In this document: in pieces, positions 46,201 through 58,504 of the stretch
Numbering within the stretch: position 1 is the first letter of the stretch
Layout of the letters: each line of letters starts with the position of its first letter
From: Chlorops oryzae
Lineage: Eukaryota > Arthropoda > Insecta > Diptera > Chloropidae
Direction: 5' to 3'
Length of the DNA: 64,000 nt
Assembly (NCBI GenBank): GCA_020466095.1
Contig: CM035808.1
Location: forward strand, 48,859,979-48,923,978
Notes under the pieces: model-generated
The model's input: the letters and a program-made list of their open reading frames with translations, nothing else
What the model was told of the DNA's origin: nothing
Databases searched by the model: none
Made by a program: the position numbers and the translations under genes

Positions 46201-47222
46201 TATTTGTTGAATAGCGTAAAGAACTTCGTTCCAATCTGGTGTCCTATGACACAACTCGACATGGTCACATTTGTTTCTCAGATGCAACGACTGTTTGCAC
46301 CAGCGCGTCACAGATGAGCTGACCCCAACCCTCCCCTGACACTCCCTAAGCTGGAGCCTATTATTAGGAAAATAGGTTCATATAAGTCATAGCTAAGAAA
46401 AAAAAAATGTATTAGTCAACTACAGTGGAAATCGTTTAAAACAGACTTCAATGGACCGGAAAATCTGTCTGTTGTATACGATTTCTATTATAGAAATATA
46501 TCGCATATAGAAGACAGTCTGCTATATACGATATACATATCACCTATAGCAGACATTCTGTTATTGGCAGTAATGCCCAAGAAATATTTTTGCCTCGGAA
46601 TGCGGGACGGTTGGCCGCCTTACGTTAGAATTAAGTATATAAGTGTCATAACAAAAACATTGTACACAAAAACAAAATGTAACAATACATATGTTTGTGT
46701 TATGTACGTACATCTAATAACACGAACATAAAACTCGAAAATGTAACAGTAGAATTCTTCATTTGTCTGTTATAAACAGTACTATCAGGGATCGGCAAAA
46801 AAAAAATTTTAATTTTTGATTTTTTGATTATTATCCACTCCACACTTCAAAATTCTTGATTCTGAAATAAAAAAAAATAAAAATTGAAAATATAAAATTC
46901 CCAAATAATGAACAATCCGTATTTTAGATTCTAAAAATTTGAATTGATTCTATGAAAGTATTTAAAAAATTTAAAATATGATTTTTTGAAAAATCCGAAA
47001 TTTATATGTTAAAATTATGGATTGCTGGATATTTATTAATCACATTTTTAGAATTATGAATAATAAGATACTTATAATTAGAATAATAAGATTGCAGATT
47101 TTTTGAATAATCAGTAATCAAAATGGCAAGATTGCGGATTTTTTCTGTAGGACATAGAAAATTGTGTAAAAATTATCAGTCATTTCGAAAAGAGTGTAAT
47201 TTTGCACCATAACCTTTTCTTT

Positions 47223-47352
47223 TTATACCTTTTCCGAAGGAAAGGGTATATTAAGTTTGGCACGGTGTATGTAACATACCAAAGGAGTCGCGGTAGATAT
47301 AGACATATATATATATTCTTGATCAGGGTGACAAGAGGAATCGATCTAGCCA

Positions 47353-47416
<64 letters not shown>

Positions 47417-49230
47417 GGTCACACTTTAGTTTTTCGTAATTTACTCCTAAGCCATGAAAGATATCATATTGAAATTTGGCATGGACTTCAACCAGGTAAA
47501 TGTCCGAAAAACTGCATACAAATTTTTTTCGTAATCCCTTCTTGGGTCGTGGGAAGTGGTTCAGAAGTTTCAAAAATCACGATTTTTAACGTTTTTCCTG
47601 GATAACTGTTTTACTATACATCCCAGCTTATTGAAATTTGGTGAGTGTATAGCTACTATGTAGACTTAAGCTTTCGCTGAAAAAAAATTGCGACATCGCT
47701 ATAACTATGGTCATCATCCTACACAATAGAAAAAAACACTCTTTCTCTTATTCTCATATCTGAATACAAAAATTATTTTTTTGCTTCTTCTGATTGTGTA
47801 TTTTGCCGCCAAATAAAGTCGTCCATTATGGATAAATTTTGACCATGACCACATTTCGCAAAATTCGCAAAAATTGATTTTCACTATTTTGAATTGAGTA
47901 TTTCGCAGCTAAACAAAATGTCCTCTAAGGGTTAAAATTTGATCAAGACCACCATCCGCGAAATTCGCGAAAATTTGATTTTCACTATTTTGAAGTGAGT
48001 ATTTCGCAGCTAAACTAAATTTCCTCTAAGGGTTAAAATTTTATCAAGAACACCATTCGCGAAATTCGCGAAAATTTGATTTTCACTATTTTGAATTGAG
48101 TATTTCGCTGCTTGACAGAATGTCCTCTAACGGTTTAAATTTGACCATGACCACCATTCGCGAAATTCGCAAAAATTGATTTTCACTATTTTGAATTGAG
48201 TATTTCGCAGCTAAACAAAATGTCCTCTAAGGGTTAAAATTTGATCAAGACCACCATCCGCGAAATTCGCGAAAACCTGATTTTCACTATTTTTAATTGA
48301 GTATTTCGCAGCTAAACAAAATGTCCTCTAAGGGTTAAAATTTGATCAAGACCACCATCCGCGAAATTCGCAAAAATTTTATTTTCACTATTTTGAATTG
48401 AGGTTTTCGCAGCTAGACAAAATGTCCTCTAACGGTTAAATTTTGACCATGACCACCATTCGCGAAATTCGCAAAAATTTAATTTTCACTATTTTGAATT
48501 GAGTATTTCGCAGCTAGACAAAATGTCCTCAAACGGTTAAAATTTGACCATGACCACCATTCGCGAAATTCGCAACAATTTTATTTTCACTATTTTGAAT
48601 TGAGGATTTCGCAGCTATACAAAATGTCCTCTAACGGTTAAAACTTGACCATGATCACCATTCGCGAAATTCGCAAAAATTTTATTTTCACTATTTTGAA
48701 TTGAGGTTTTCGCAGCTAGAAAAAATGTCCTCTTACGGTTAAATTTTGACCATGACCACCATTCGCGAAATTCGCAAAAATTTTATTTTCACTATTTTGA
48801 ATTGAGTATTTCGCAGCTAGACAAAATGTCCTCAAACGGTTAAAATTTGACCATGACCACCATTCGCGAAATTCGCAACAATTTTATTTTCACTATTTTG
48901 AATTGAGGATTTCGCAGCTATACAAAATGTCCTCTAACGGTTAAAACTTGACCATGATCACCATTCGCGAAATTCGCAAAAATTTTATTTTCACTATTTT
49001 GAATTGAGGTTTTCGCAGCTAGACAAAATGTCGTCTAACGGTTAAAATTTGACCATGCTCACCATCCGCGAAAATTTTGTGCTTAATAATAATCTCGAGT
49101 CTTAGAAGGTATAAATAGATATCCAAGCTAGGAACGGCAGGAATTTTTGTTAAGGTAATGTTTTAACATATTTCAGGCTGAGGAAAAGGTATGTGTGCAA
49201 TCGGCTTAGCCGATGTAAACTTCTTTACTT
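47223..49230 (+). mobile_element. mini-me/Helentron-like element 3
   Basis: Complete from ATACCTTTTCC to CTTCTTTACTT, without the 1-kb insertion found in elements 1 and 2. (GTCT)n at 47351-47416, then about 12 satellite units. Ends one base before element 4 begins, a head-to-tail tandem. Confidence 0.8.
47830..49075 (+). repeat. 101-bp satellite array 3 (partly trimeric)
   Basis: About 12 units. In the distal half, sequence repeats best every 303 bp (compare 48435 with 48738), with three unit types marked by ATGTCCTCAAACGG, the CAACAATTTTATT variant and GAGGTTTTCGCAG. Confidence 0.9.
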
Positions 49231-49231
49231 G

Positions 49232-49361
49232 TTATACCTTTTCCGAAGGAAAGGGTATATTAAGTTTGGCACGGTGTATGTAACATACCAAAGGAGTCGC
49301 GGTAGATATAGACATATATATATATTCTTGATCAGGGTGACAAGAGGAATCGATCTAGCCA

Positions 49362-49449
<88 letters not shown>

Positions 49450-50236
49450 GGTCACACTTTAGTTTTTCGTAATTTACTCCTAAGCCATGAAAGATATCAT
49501 ACTGAAATTTGGCATGGACTTCAACCAGGTAAATGTCCGAAAAACTGCATACAAATTTTTTTCGTAATCCCTTCTTGGGTCGTGGGAAGTGGTTCAGAAG
49601 TTTCAAAAATCACGATTTTTAACGTTTTTCCTGGATAACTGTTTTACTATACATCCCAGCTTATTGAAATTTGGTGAGTGTATAGCTACTATGTAGACTT
49701 AAGCTTTCGCTGAAAAAAATTTGCGACATCGCTATAACTATGGTCATCATCCTACACAATAGAAAAAAACACTCTTTCTCTTATTCTCATATCTGAATAC
49801 AAAAATTATTTTTTTGCTTCTTCTGATTGTGTATTTTGCCGCCAAATAAAGTCGTCCATTATGGTTAAATTTTGACCATGACCACATTTCGCAAAATTCG
49901 CAAAAATTGATTTTCACTATTTTGAATTGAGTATTTCGCAGCTAAACAAAATGTCCTCTAAGGGTTAAAATTTGATCAAGACCACCATCCGCGAAATTCG
50001 CGAAAATTTGATTTTCACTATTTTGAAGTGAGTATTTCGCAGCTAAACTAAATTTCCTCTAAGGGTTAAAATTTGATCAAGACCACCATCCGCGAAATTC
50101 GCGAAAATTTGATTTTCACTAGTTTGAATTGAGTAGTTCGCAGTTAAACAAAATGTCCTCTAAGGGTTAAAATTTGATCAAGACCACCATCCGCGAAATT
50201 CGCGAAAACCTGATTTTCACTATTTTTAATTGAGTA
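49232..50236 (+). mobile_element. mini-me/Helentron-like element 4, 3' part lost at fold-back
   Basis: Starts directly after element 3; the longest (GTCT)n tract of the window (49360-49450) and three to four satellite units follow. It has no 3' hairpin; at 50236 the sequence turns back on itself. Confidence 0.8.
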
Positions 50237-51123
50237 CCTCAATTCAAAATAGTGAAAATAAAATTTTTGCGAATTTCGCGGATGGTGGTCTTGATCAAAT
50301 TTTAACCCTTAGAGGACATTTTGTTTAGCTGCGAAATACTCAATTAAAAATAGTGAAAATCAGGTTTTCGCGAATTTCGCGGATGGTGGTCTTGATCAAA
50401 TTTTAACCCTTAGAGGACATTTTGTTTAACTGCGAACTACTCAATTCAAACTAGTGAAAATCAAATTTTCGCGAATTTCGCGGATGGTGGTCTTGATCAA
50501 ATTTTAACCCTTAGAGGAAATTTAGTTTAGCTGCGAAATACTCACTTCAAAATAGTGAAAATCAAATTTTCGCGAATTTCGCGGATGGTGGTCTTGATCA
50601 AATTTTAACCCTTAGAGGACATTTTGTTTAGCTGCGAAATACTCAATTCAAAATAGTGAAAATCAATTTTTGCGAATTTTGCGAAATGTGGTCATGGTCA
50701 AAATTTATCCATAATGGACGACTTTATTTGGCGGCAAAATACACAATCAGAAGAAGCAAAAAAATAATTTTTGTATTCAGATATGAGAATAAGAGAAAGA
50801 GTGTTTTTTTCTATTGTGTAGGATGATGACCATAGTTATAGCGATGTCGCAATTTTTTTTCAGCGAAAGCTTAAGTCTACATAGTAGCTATACACTCACC
50901 AAATTTCAATAAGCTGGGATGTATAGTAAAACAGTTATCCAGGAAAAACGTTAAAAATCGTGATTTTTGAAACTTCTGAACCACTTCCCACGACCCAAGA
51001 AGGGATTACGAAAAAAATTTGTATGCAGTTTTTCGGACATTTACCTGGTTGAAGTCCATGCCAAATTTCAATATGATATCTTTCATGGCTTAGGAGTAAA
51101 TTACGAAAAACTAAAGTGTGACC

Positions 51124-51199
<76 letters not shown>

Positions 51200-51326
51200 T
51201 GGCTAGATCGATTCCTCTTGTCACCCTGATCAAGAATATATATATATGTCTATATCTACCGCGACTCCTTTGGTATGTTACATACACCGTGCCAAACTTA
51301 ATATACCCTTTCCTTCGGAAAAGGTA
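50237..51326 (-). mobile_element. mini-me/Helentron-like element 5, inverted
   Basis: Reverse complement of element 4 for almost its whole length, including variants such as the TAGTTCGCAGTTAAAC unit, plus one further unit at the centre. Its outer flank (51330-51700) matches the flank of element 3, not of element 4. Confidence 0.85.
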
Positions 51327-51962
51327 TAAAAAGAAAAGGTTATGGTGCAAAATTACACTCTTTTCGAAATGACTGATAATTTTTACACAATTTTCTATGT
51401 CCTACAGAAAAAATCCGCAATCTTGCCATTTTGATTACTGATTATTCAAAAAATCTGCAATCTTATTATTCTAATTATAAGTATCTTATTATTCATAATT
51501 CTAAAAATGTGATTAATAAATATCCAGCAATCCATAATTTTAACATATAAATTTCGGATTTTTCAAAAAATCACATTCTTAATTTTTTAAATATTTTCAT
51601 AGAATCAATCCAAATTTTTAGAATCTGAAATACAGATTGTTCATTATTTGGGAATTTTATATTTTCAATTTTTATTTTTTTTTATTCAAAAATCAAAAAT
51701 AAAAAATTGATATTTCTTGATCAATCCGTAATCAGTCATGATAATATTGATGAAAATATTATTAGTGCCGATCCCTGAGTACTATCGAGTCGTGGGGACT
51801 TCTGAACGTGTATTTTATAAGCGATATGTCTACTACAAGCGATGTCCGTTATATACGAATTAATATGTATTATTCCCATTACACTTGGAGGGACCAGAGG
51901 TTTTGTCTGTTGTATACGATAGTCTGTTATAGCCGGACCTGCTATAAACGATTTCCACTGTA

Positions 51963-53376
51963 TTTGGTTCTGACTATAACGCTTTCAAACAAGGAGATTT
52001 TTTTTCTGTGCCGACGTTGCATCCATCTACGAAAATGCGAATATGACAATAGCATGTATTTTTGCGAAGACATGCTAGTACATGTAAAGAAAAGCTATTA
52101 AAATTTGGACAAAAAGGGTACTTTTTCCCTGACTGAAATAAAATCCAAAACAATCTGATATTAATTATGCTAGTGTACCTATGCAACTTCGAATATGTGT
52201 TCACTACAAGTTACTCAAGTAAGCTAACATGTTTGTCCGTGTGCATTTTGGAAATGTTTATTTGCCTTAAGCCAGAAGTGACCATCATTTTTGGTCCTAA
52301 ATTTACAAAAATGTTGTGATATTGAGGACGAATCTTACTTTAAAATAACGTCTTTTAATGTATATTTACAAAACCAATTGCCACCTACACTTTTTAATAG
52401 AATATATAATTTTATCAACTATTTTAAATCGTTGTGAGTGCAACTATCTAACAGAAAATTCGGGACAGATCTCTATGCTTGTTAATGATCCACAGCTGGT
52501 CACACTATAAACCCATCTGTTCGACTTACTTCCACAATTTTGAGAATGAGCTGCTTTGAGGTTACGTTAGCACCAAATTATTAGCTTGGTTATTGAAAAA
52601 CTAAAGTAAAATCTTTTAACGTTCATTTAATCGAAAGCGCTTCAAAAATACAAGGGGTAGAATAAAACATTATACAGTAAATTTTTAATCGCATCAAAAA
52701 TTAGGATTCAGGAAATTCAAAATTTTCAAAGACTCCGTGATATGCATAACAATTTATACATATTTTTCTTGGCTTCGTTTATAAAAACAAAAACCCATTT
52801 ATCGAAAGTCAATTCAAAGAAACTCATTTTTGTTTGCAACAATATCTATTCCTTTTACAAATGATTCTAATTATTTACTAACGCATTTGCTATGTGTGTG
52901 AATGAATACGCAGTATTTACTCAAGTTTCAATTGTTTGTGAGAAAAGCGTTGCATTATCAGTTATTGTAACTTTCTCTTGCAACTAAAATTTTAGTTGCA
53001 ACAGGCTCCGCCTTTTGGGCTTTTTTGCGTTCATAAGCGTTACATAAGCGCCTAAGAACCTCTTTTAAAACAATCACTTAGTCGTATAAGCGTTTCATAG
53101 TCGGATATGTAACATTTGGTGCCACTCGGGCGTTTTTTGTTAAAAAGCTGCTCTTGAAAAAATAGTAAAAAAAAACGTATAGGTTAACGTGCCCTGAGTG
53201 CGAATTGTTAAATTTTTATTTCATTTATTCAATACTTCTTTTTATAAAAAAAAAAATGCATGAACTTGTATGTTGCCTTAGAAAATCTTGTTTAACGTTT
53301 GAAAATCAAAATTATTTGTATCTTTACTTGAAAATAGCCATTGTTTTTTGGTTTATCATTTATTGAGTGAAACATT
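51963..53376. other. No recognised feature
   Basis: AT-rich; short frames without domains. Confidence 0.4.
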
Positions 53377-54440
53377 TTAAGGTACACAGAAATTGTGCGC
53401 AAATAATTTGTCTAGAAGAGAAGTAACAATTTTGCATCTGCTAATGAAAGTTCTTATATTGTGCTGGATGTCATTCCATTCAAAAAATTTGCTGCTCAGA
53501 AAATATCTATACATGTCGTGTTTCCCATAATACGTTTTGTTCCGACCACTATACGTTTGTTCATCTTTATGGACTCTATTTTTGATGCTCCTGTTTCTAT
53601 TTATTGCCATTTTATACTCGAGTAGCCCGTTAGCGTTCGGGATTATTCTCTTCTGAGAGGGAGGAATTGTTACAGCGTTTTCTGTACGAATCGTATGCCC
53701 TCGTCCTAACAATTCAACCTGGTTCCCGGCAATCCTATCGGTAAAACTATTGCAATTTTCAATTTTTGATACTTTCCTTAAAAATTTTGTCTTCTTGGCG
53801 TCCGTTGCCATATCTTCAAACAAATATGTTTCTGCTCCTGAATCAACTAAACGAGATATGTTGTAATCGATAGCCTTGTTGCGGGGTAATTCGATCCACT
53901 CATTCTCTTTTATTGCATTATTCTCTGCATTAACATTTCTCTTAAAATTCTTCTGCAATATAATTTCTTCGAGTTGATTATATAATTTCATGTTCGATGT
54001 CTTGTTAACAAATTCTTTTTTCTGCCTGACTTTTCCCTTGCGCAAAATTTTTCCCTTGGAAAGGTTTTCTACATCAATTGTCTCCACTCCTATTGCCTTA
54101 GCTCCGATCGTCACTGTCTCTGCAGCACAAATACTTTCGCTAACGTTGGCTAACGGAAGTGAAAGTGATGCTACATGTCTAGTTTTTTCATTATTTTTGT
54201 TATATGTGAAGTTATTTTTCTGTTAAATTTTTCCAACAGGGTCATCTATTTGGCTCTTGCTATCAGTTTCCTTGAAAAGTATGTCCAGTCCTTCAAAGTG
54301 CTTATCGTTGTCAGAAAATGTTCGTAAAAATTTTCGCTTAATAAATTTTGTATCAACTTTAGTGCCAACGAACGGACTTACTGCGTTGTATGACATTAAT
54401 CTGAATCCTTCGTTTTGAGAGTTGTCTCAAGATCATTTAT
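53377..54440 (-). pseudogene. Retroelement-like coding remnant with DSGA motif
   Basis: A 245-codon open frame (54114-53377) contains NISRLVDSGAETYLFED, which resembles the catalytic loop of retropepsins, followed by a plausible beta-rich stretch (GNQVELLGRGHTIRTENAV). Upstream, after a TAA near 54222, the minus strand keeps coding-like sequence (YNAVSPFVGTKVDTKFI, HFEGLDILFKE) to about 54430. No zinc knuckle or reverse transcriptase was found, and the lineage (copia- or gypsy-type) is not resolved. Confidence 0.35.
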
Positions 54441-54464
54441 TTTTCAAAATGAAATAACTACTTT

Positions 54465-54960
54465 TTCTCTACTACTACGATTTTTGTGAAAACGATAAAA
54501 TCTAACGGCTATGTTATTAGCAAAGATTATAAATAAATCTACTACCAAAATCCAGAAAAATTCAAACAGGCTGATTCTATCTTCGTCTTTATTTATACTG
54601 TATTCATCATCTTGAAAGTCTTTCCGAAATGTATCATTTAATATTTCTATTTGTTCGGATTGAAAACATGTTATTAAATGTACGCTTTTATCTGATTTTG
54701 ATGGAAGTCCATGTTCGTAAACTTGCTTTCTCTATTCGTGCGAGTTCCTGCTCTTTCTATATTTCAAAATGTTTTCTTTTTTACTCTCAATATCTTTTAC
54801 TTTTCTTACTAACTCCAATTTAATTTCATCTTCGACTCTAATATAATATATCGAAAATTTTTCATAATTTTCAACAGATTTTCCTTTTTACTTTCAATAT
54901 TTTTTACTCTATTATATATCGCGGGCCTATCTAAATCTTTAAAGAAGACCTTGCCCCTGT
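54465..54960 (-). pseudogene. Broken frame with membrane segment
   Basis: The minus strand encodes a charged helical stretch (RVKNIESKKENLLKI), then after frame breaks an acidic part (LNDTFRKDFQDDEYSINKDE) and a hydrophobic segment (FFWILVVDLFIIFANNIAV) with a basic tail ending at a stop near 54463. This layout resembles the end of an envelope-like or other membrane protein of a retroelement, but identity is not established. Confidence 0.3.
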
Positions 54961-55600
54961 TTAAATTTTTAAAGAATGGCATTATTGTATTTCTATTTTA
55001 CTAGTTCGAATTGAAATTATTCAAATTAGCATTGATATAAGTGGTTTTTCGCTTCGAACTACATTTTGGCTGTGATTGGAAAAACGTTTTTTAAATTTGT
55101 TATTATTTATTTTATTTATTCTCAATGTAACTCATTTTTTTAAAATACATGTAAAACACTGAGCAACTATTATTGTGATCCTCAGACGTGAATAAACAAG
55201 TGTATCTAACCAAAGTATTGAAATTCATTGTTAACAGTAAGGACTCTGGGCAAAAAAAAAATATTTTATTAGATTTTCTGCTTTCCGCCTTCCGATTATT
55301 TCTTCGGTCTTCAGCTCTGTCTTTTAACTCGATTTTACTATATAATTTTGGACTAATCTTGTATTTCTTATACAATTCTTAATAATTCGGATTGCTAACG
55401 TGTCCTTTGGAGTTATCAACTCTCCCAGACCCCGTTGGATTTGGTATCACCGCTCTACAACAGTTTATAGTAACTGTTTCGAAAATAAGTTTAATATTCA
55501 CCAACCTTAACCCACTCGTGACCGAAAGAATATGATTTATTTTATTTATTTAAAATTTTGACGCGGTACTTGCAACCAAGCCAAAATTTTAATTCTTACT
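54961..55600. other. No recognised feature
   Basis: Short frames on both strands; may include an LTR of the preceding remnant but no paired LTR was found. Confidence 0.3.
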
Positions 55601-55603
55601 TAT

Positions 55604-55826
55604 TGTTAGATTTCATTCATTTAACATATTTGCCGAACACAACTCAGAGGGCATACAATACAACATAGCGTGCATCTGTAGGTACAGCTTTTTTATTTCA
55701 CTGCATAGAAGAATTAATACAAAACTTTTTTTTTGAGCGCTCGCTCCCCTGTAGGAAATGTCAATACTGAATCTATACTCTTTTTCTACTGACCGCGTCA
55801 ATGTCACTACTGACCAGTTATACCCC
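55604..55826 (+). repeat. Fragment of the 30.8-32.1 kb hAT family
   Basis: About 220 bp match 31010-31228 with very few differences (ATTCATTTAACATATTTGC to GACCAGTTATACCC). Ends and duplications are missing. Confidence 0.85.
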
Positions 55827-55840
55827 CCCGTTTTATCATA

Positions 55841-56534
55841 TCACCCTTTCAGGGTTGTTATCATTTTGCTGGATAGACCAACCTGAGACAGTTTATAGAA
55901 AACTGCATTCCGAGATATTTTGTCGAATGAGTTTTTGAGGTCTACAAAGAATGCAAACACTTTTTGCTTACTGCTTAATTTTGGCTGAACTATACTGACC
56001 AGCGTGAATATGTTATCGATAGTGGAGTACCCTTTTCTAAACCCTGCCTGAAATTCACTTAACACGTTGTTACAGTCTAACCAACTATTTATCCTATTGA
56101 GTATCATTCCTGCAAAAATTTTGTAAAGAGTATTAAGTAGACTCAAACCTCGGTAATTACTGGCAAGTGATGGGTCCCCTTTTTTGAACAATGGTATCAG
56201 TAGTGAATTGCGGAAGGAGGATGGAAAATTTTGGTGTAGAAAAATATGATTCAATAGGGCTAATACTTCCTCTTTAAGACACATTGGGGCGTATTTGTAA
56301 AATTCGTAACTAATGCGGTCTCTACCAGGCGTTTTGTCAGTTTTTGCAGCTCGGAGGACTAGGAGAATTTCTCTTGTCTCAAACGGGGCATCTAAACAAG
56401 GGTCGACGACCATTGGCAGCGACCATTGCATTTGCATTGCATTTGTGTTGGATTCAAACAACACTTCGAAGTGTTCACGAAAGTTATTTGCTGTAATTTC
56501 CGTGCAAATTTTAATGCTACTTTTATCAGTTTGT
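55841..56534 (-). pseudogene. LINE C reverse transcriptase fragment (CR1/L2-like)
   Basis: From about 56534: FREHFEVLFES, then KTDKTPGRDRISYEFYKYAP, LLIPLFKKGDPSLASNYRGL, SEFQAGFRKGYSTIDNIFTL and FFVDLKNSFDKI (first catalytic aspartate). The frame stops at 55841 just after the palm begins; GVPQG-type and YADD motifs are absent. Motifs closely parallel LINE B (17987-19257), so both belong to one clade. Truncated on both sides. Confidence 0.8.
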
Positions 56535-56539
56535 TAGCA

Positions 56540-58060
56540 ATAGACACCAGTCCTTAGAATTCCTAACCGAGTTTCATTGAAGAAGATTAAATAAAAATGT
56601 TCCCATACATATTATTATTAAATGCAATATTAGTAATTTGACTTGAAAAGTTATAATAAAGCACTTTAGAACCAAAAAAAAAAAAATCGGTAGTTGAGAA
56701 ATATTTTTCGGTAGTTCCTTATTTTAAGCACTACTTTTATGTATAAGGAATTGGTTGATTTAAACAGAAAGATGATGCAAGATGAGCTTAGAGATTTGTA
56801 ATCTATGGCCTTTTTAACCGGTAGGGTTAGTTTTCTGTCATCGCCATATCTGAACCTGTTCAAAATTAATTTTATTTTTCATATATATATATTTTTTTTT
56901 TTAATTCACGCGCTGCCGGGTTAAATATTTGTATATTGAAGCTCTTTCGTTGATCCATGCGGCAATTTGGAAAAAGAACCGAAAATTGTGGGTGCGCTAT
57001 CGAATTACACGCATTTTATTTCGGTACTTTAATTTTCTAACCTAATACTTCAAATTAAATCAAAATAATGGCTGAGTTATGTTCATTCAAAGTCCAAAAA
57101 AATAAATTTTTTACAAGCATTTTTTACATATTCAACTTTCACCAGCGTTTTACACCATTAATGTTAAGATTTGTATATTATTTTTGATGAAAAACAAAAA
57201 TAATATTGTGTAAATACTAAGGTTTACCAAATTTTGAAACATCTGTAGCCATAATTGAGTAACATGATCATTGGTATGAAAAACTAAAACCGCGAACTTC
57301 TCGAAATTCTGGCGTGATGGAATTTTTTTGAAATTTTTATATTTTCTACCAAGTTCAAATCTATAAGAAAGTGCTTTAAAATCCCATTGATTTTTTTACT
57401 TGCAGACCTGTGCTAGTCTTGAAGGGCTCTTTAATATTATCGTTTAGTTCAAGTATTTTCTTGAACAACGCTTGTATATGTAAGCAAAGAGCGATTCCAA
57501 AGAATAAATTCCCATTGAAATGATTCAACGAGGACCTGAGCAGGCAACAAGCAAAGAGAACAATTGCGGTTAGAAACAAATTATGTTAGAATTAGCGAAA
57601 AACAAAGAGTCAGTAATTAAATAAGTATCCTTTTCTGTTAGAGTTTGCTCCAAAGTCAATTGTTAGCAAACTCAAATGTCATGTTTGCTTTGACAACGAG
57701 AAATGCAAACCGGCAAATTGAATGTGAAATGCAATTAAATTGCAACTTGCAAGCTCGTGCATGACTCTCTGGGGCTCAAGGTTGATTGTTGATATTGAGC
57801 AATAGAATAAGAAATCGTTTGGAAAATATTGTACGTTTTTTCAAACGTTCATTAAATCTCTTTTGAACTTTTAATTACAAATTACACTTATTTTCTCCAT
57901 TGACGATTGACCAAATTACCTACGGTCATAAGTTTACATAGTATATATACATAGGTACCACGAGAAAATATTTCTGTATTTTTTTGAATTTTTTTAAATG
58001 TAATTTAGGGGTCGCGGTCAAAGTTTTCCAAATAAACTTAATATACGAAATTGTTAGTTT
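56540..58060. other. No recognised feature
   Basis: AT-rich with short frames. A poly-A run lies at 56675. Confidence 0.4.
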
Positions 58061-58069
58061 CATATAAAC

Positions 58070-58135
58070 ATGGGCGTATTTACAGTAGGGCAGGGAGGGG
58101 CAACTTCCCCCCTCTAAATATTTTCTGCTCAGTAT
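58070..58135. mobile_element. Possible hAT left end
   Basis: CATGGGCGTATTTACAG followed by GGGCAGGGAGGGGCAA resembles hAT ends of the CAKGGGCGTA type. No partner end found; speculative. Confidence 0.25.
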
Positions 58136-58189
58136 ACACCGCAAAAGAGTTTTCAAGGATTATCAAGAAATGGGAAAAGGCCGTCAAGA

Positions 58190-58504
58190 TCATTTTTGAT
58201 AATATAAAAGGAAACCTATGCTTACATCTGACAAAACCTATGAACAGACACTCACATTCTCTCGTGGAGTTCGGTCGTGATAAGACGCTTTGTGTAAGTT
58301 TTTTCGTGCATCAAATAACTTAAATTAAAAAGAAAGGACTTATTGTGTCTCCAGCCACCAGCTCCTGATCCTTGCAGACATCTGCCAAACGCCTTGCGGC
58401 TTTCTTTTGTAAGTAATCAAGTGTTCCTTTATCTTTATTCGTTTGTCGTGCTGCAAGTCACTCTGCCAAAACAGAGAAAGGTTAAGTCCGTTCGTAAGGA
58501 CGCT
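58190..58504 (+). other. Probable 5' leader of the I-like LINE
   Basis: Non-coding lead-in to ORF1. The frame opens from 58343, but the segment before 58505 has no gag-like character. The exact 5' end is not defined. Confidence 0.4.

Larger units (their letters stand above)
46786..51777. mobile_element. hAT element with long inverted arms, carrying Helentron copies
   Basis: Ends CAGGGATCGGCA inverted, perfect 8-bp duplication AGTACTAT (46778-46785, 51778-51785). About 400 bp inside each end match as inverted arms (46850-47220 against 51330-51700), and the arms continue through a Helentron-like element on each side. Length 4992 bp. No transposase. A diverged relative of the arm is at 7985-8215. 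Confidence 0.85.
46423..51960. mobile_element. Pogo/Tc1-like TIR element hosting a hAT
   Basis: Ends are 16-bp perfect inverted repeats CAGTGGAAATCGTTTA flanked by TA (46421-46422, 51961-51962). Subterminal DNA repeats forms of CTGTTATATACGAT. Without the hAT insert it would be roughly 0.54 kb, a MITE; no transposase. TA duplication and CAGTGG-type ends fit pogo/Tigger-like Tc1/mariner elements. Confidence 0.8.

Noticed and set aside
45710..46268. Phe/Ile-rich membrane-protein-like frames on the minus strand
   Set aside because: They come from the degenerate AAAATCGAAAAATC tract.
47180..51372. Open frames of TDRQ or SVCL repeats in all Helentron-like copies
   Set aside because: They are translations of (GTCT)n; the same holds at 23.2 and 33.2 kb.
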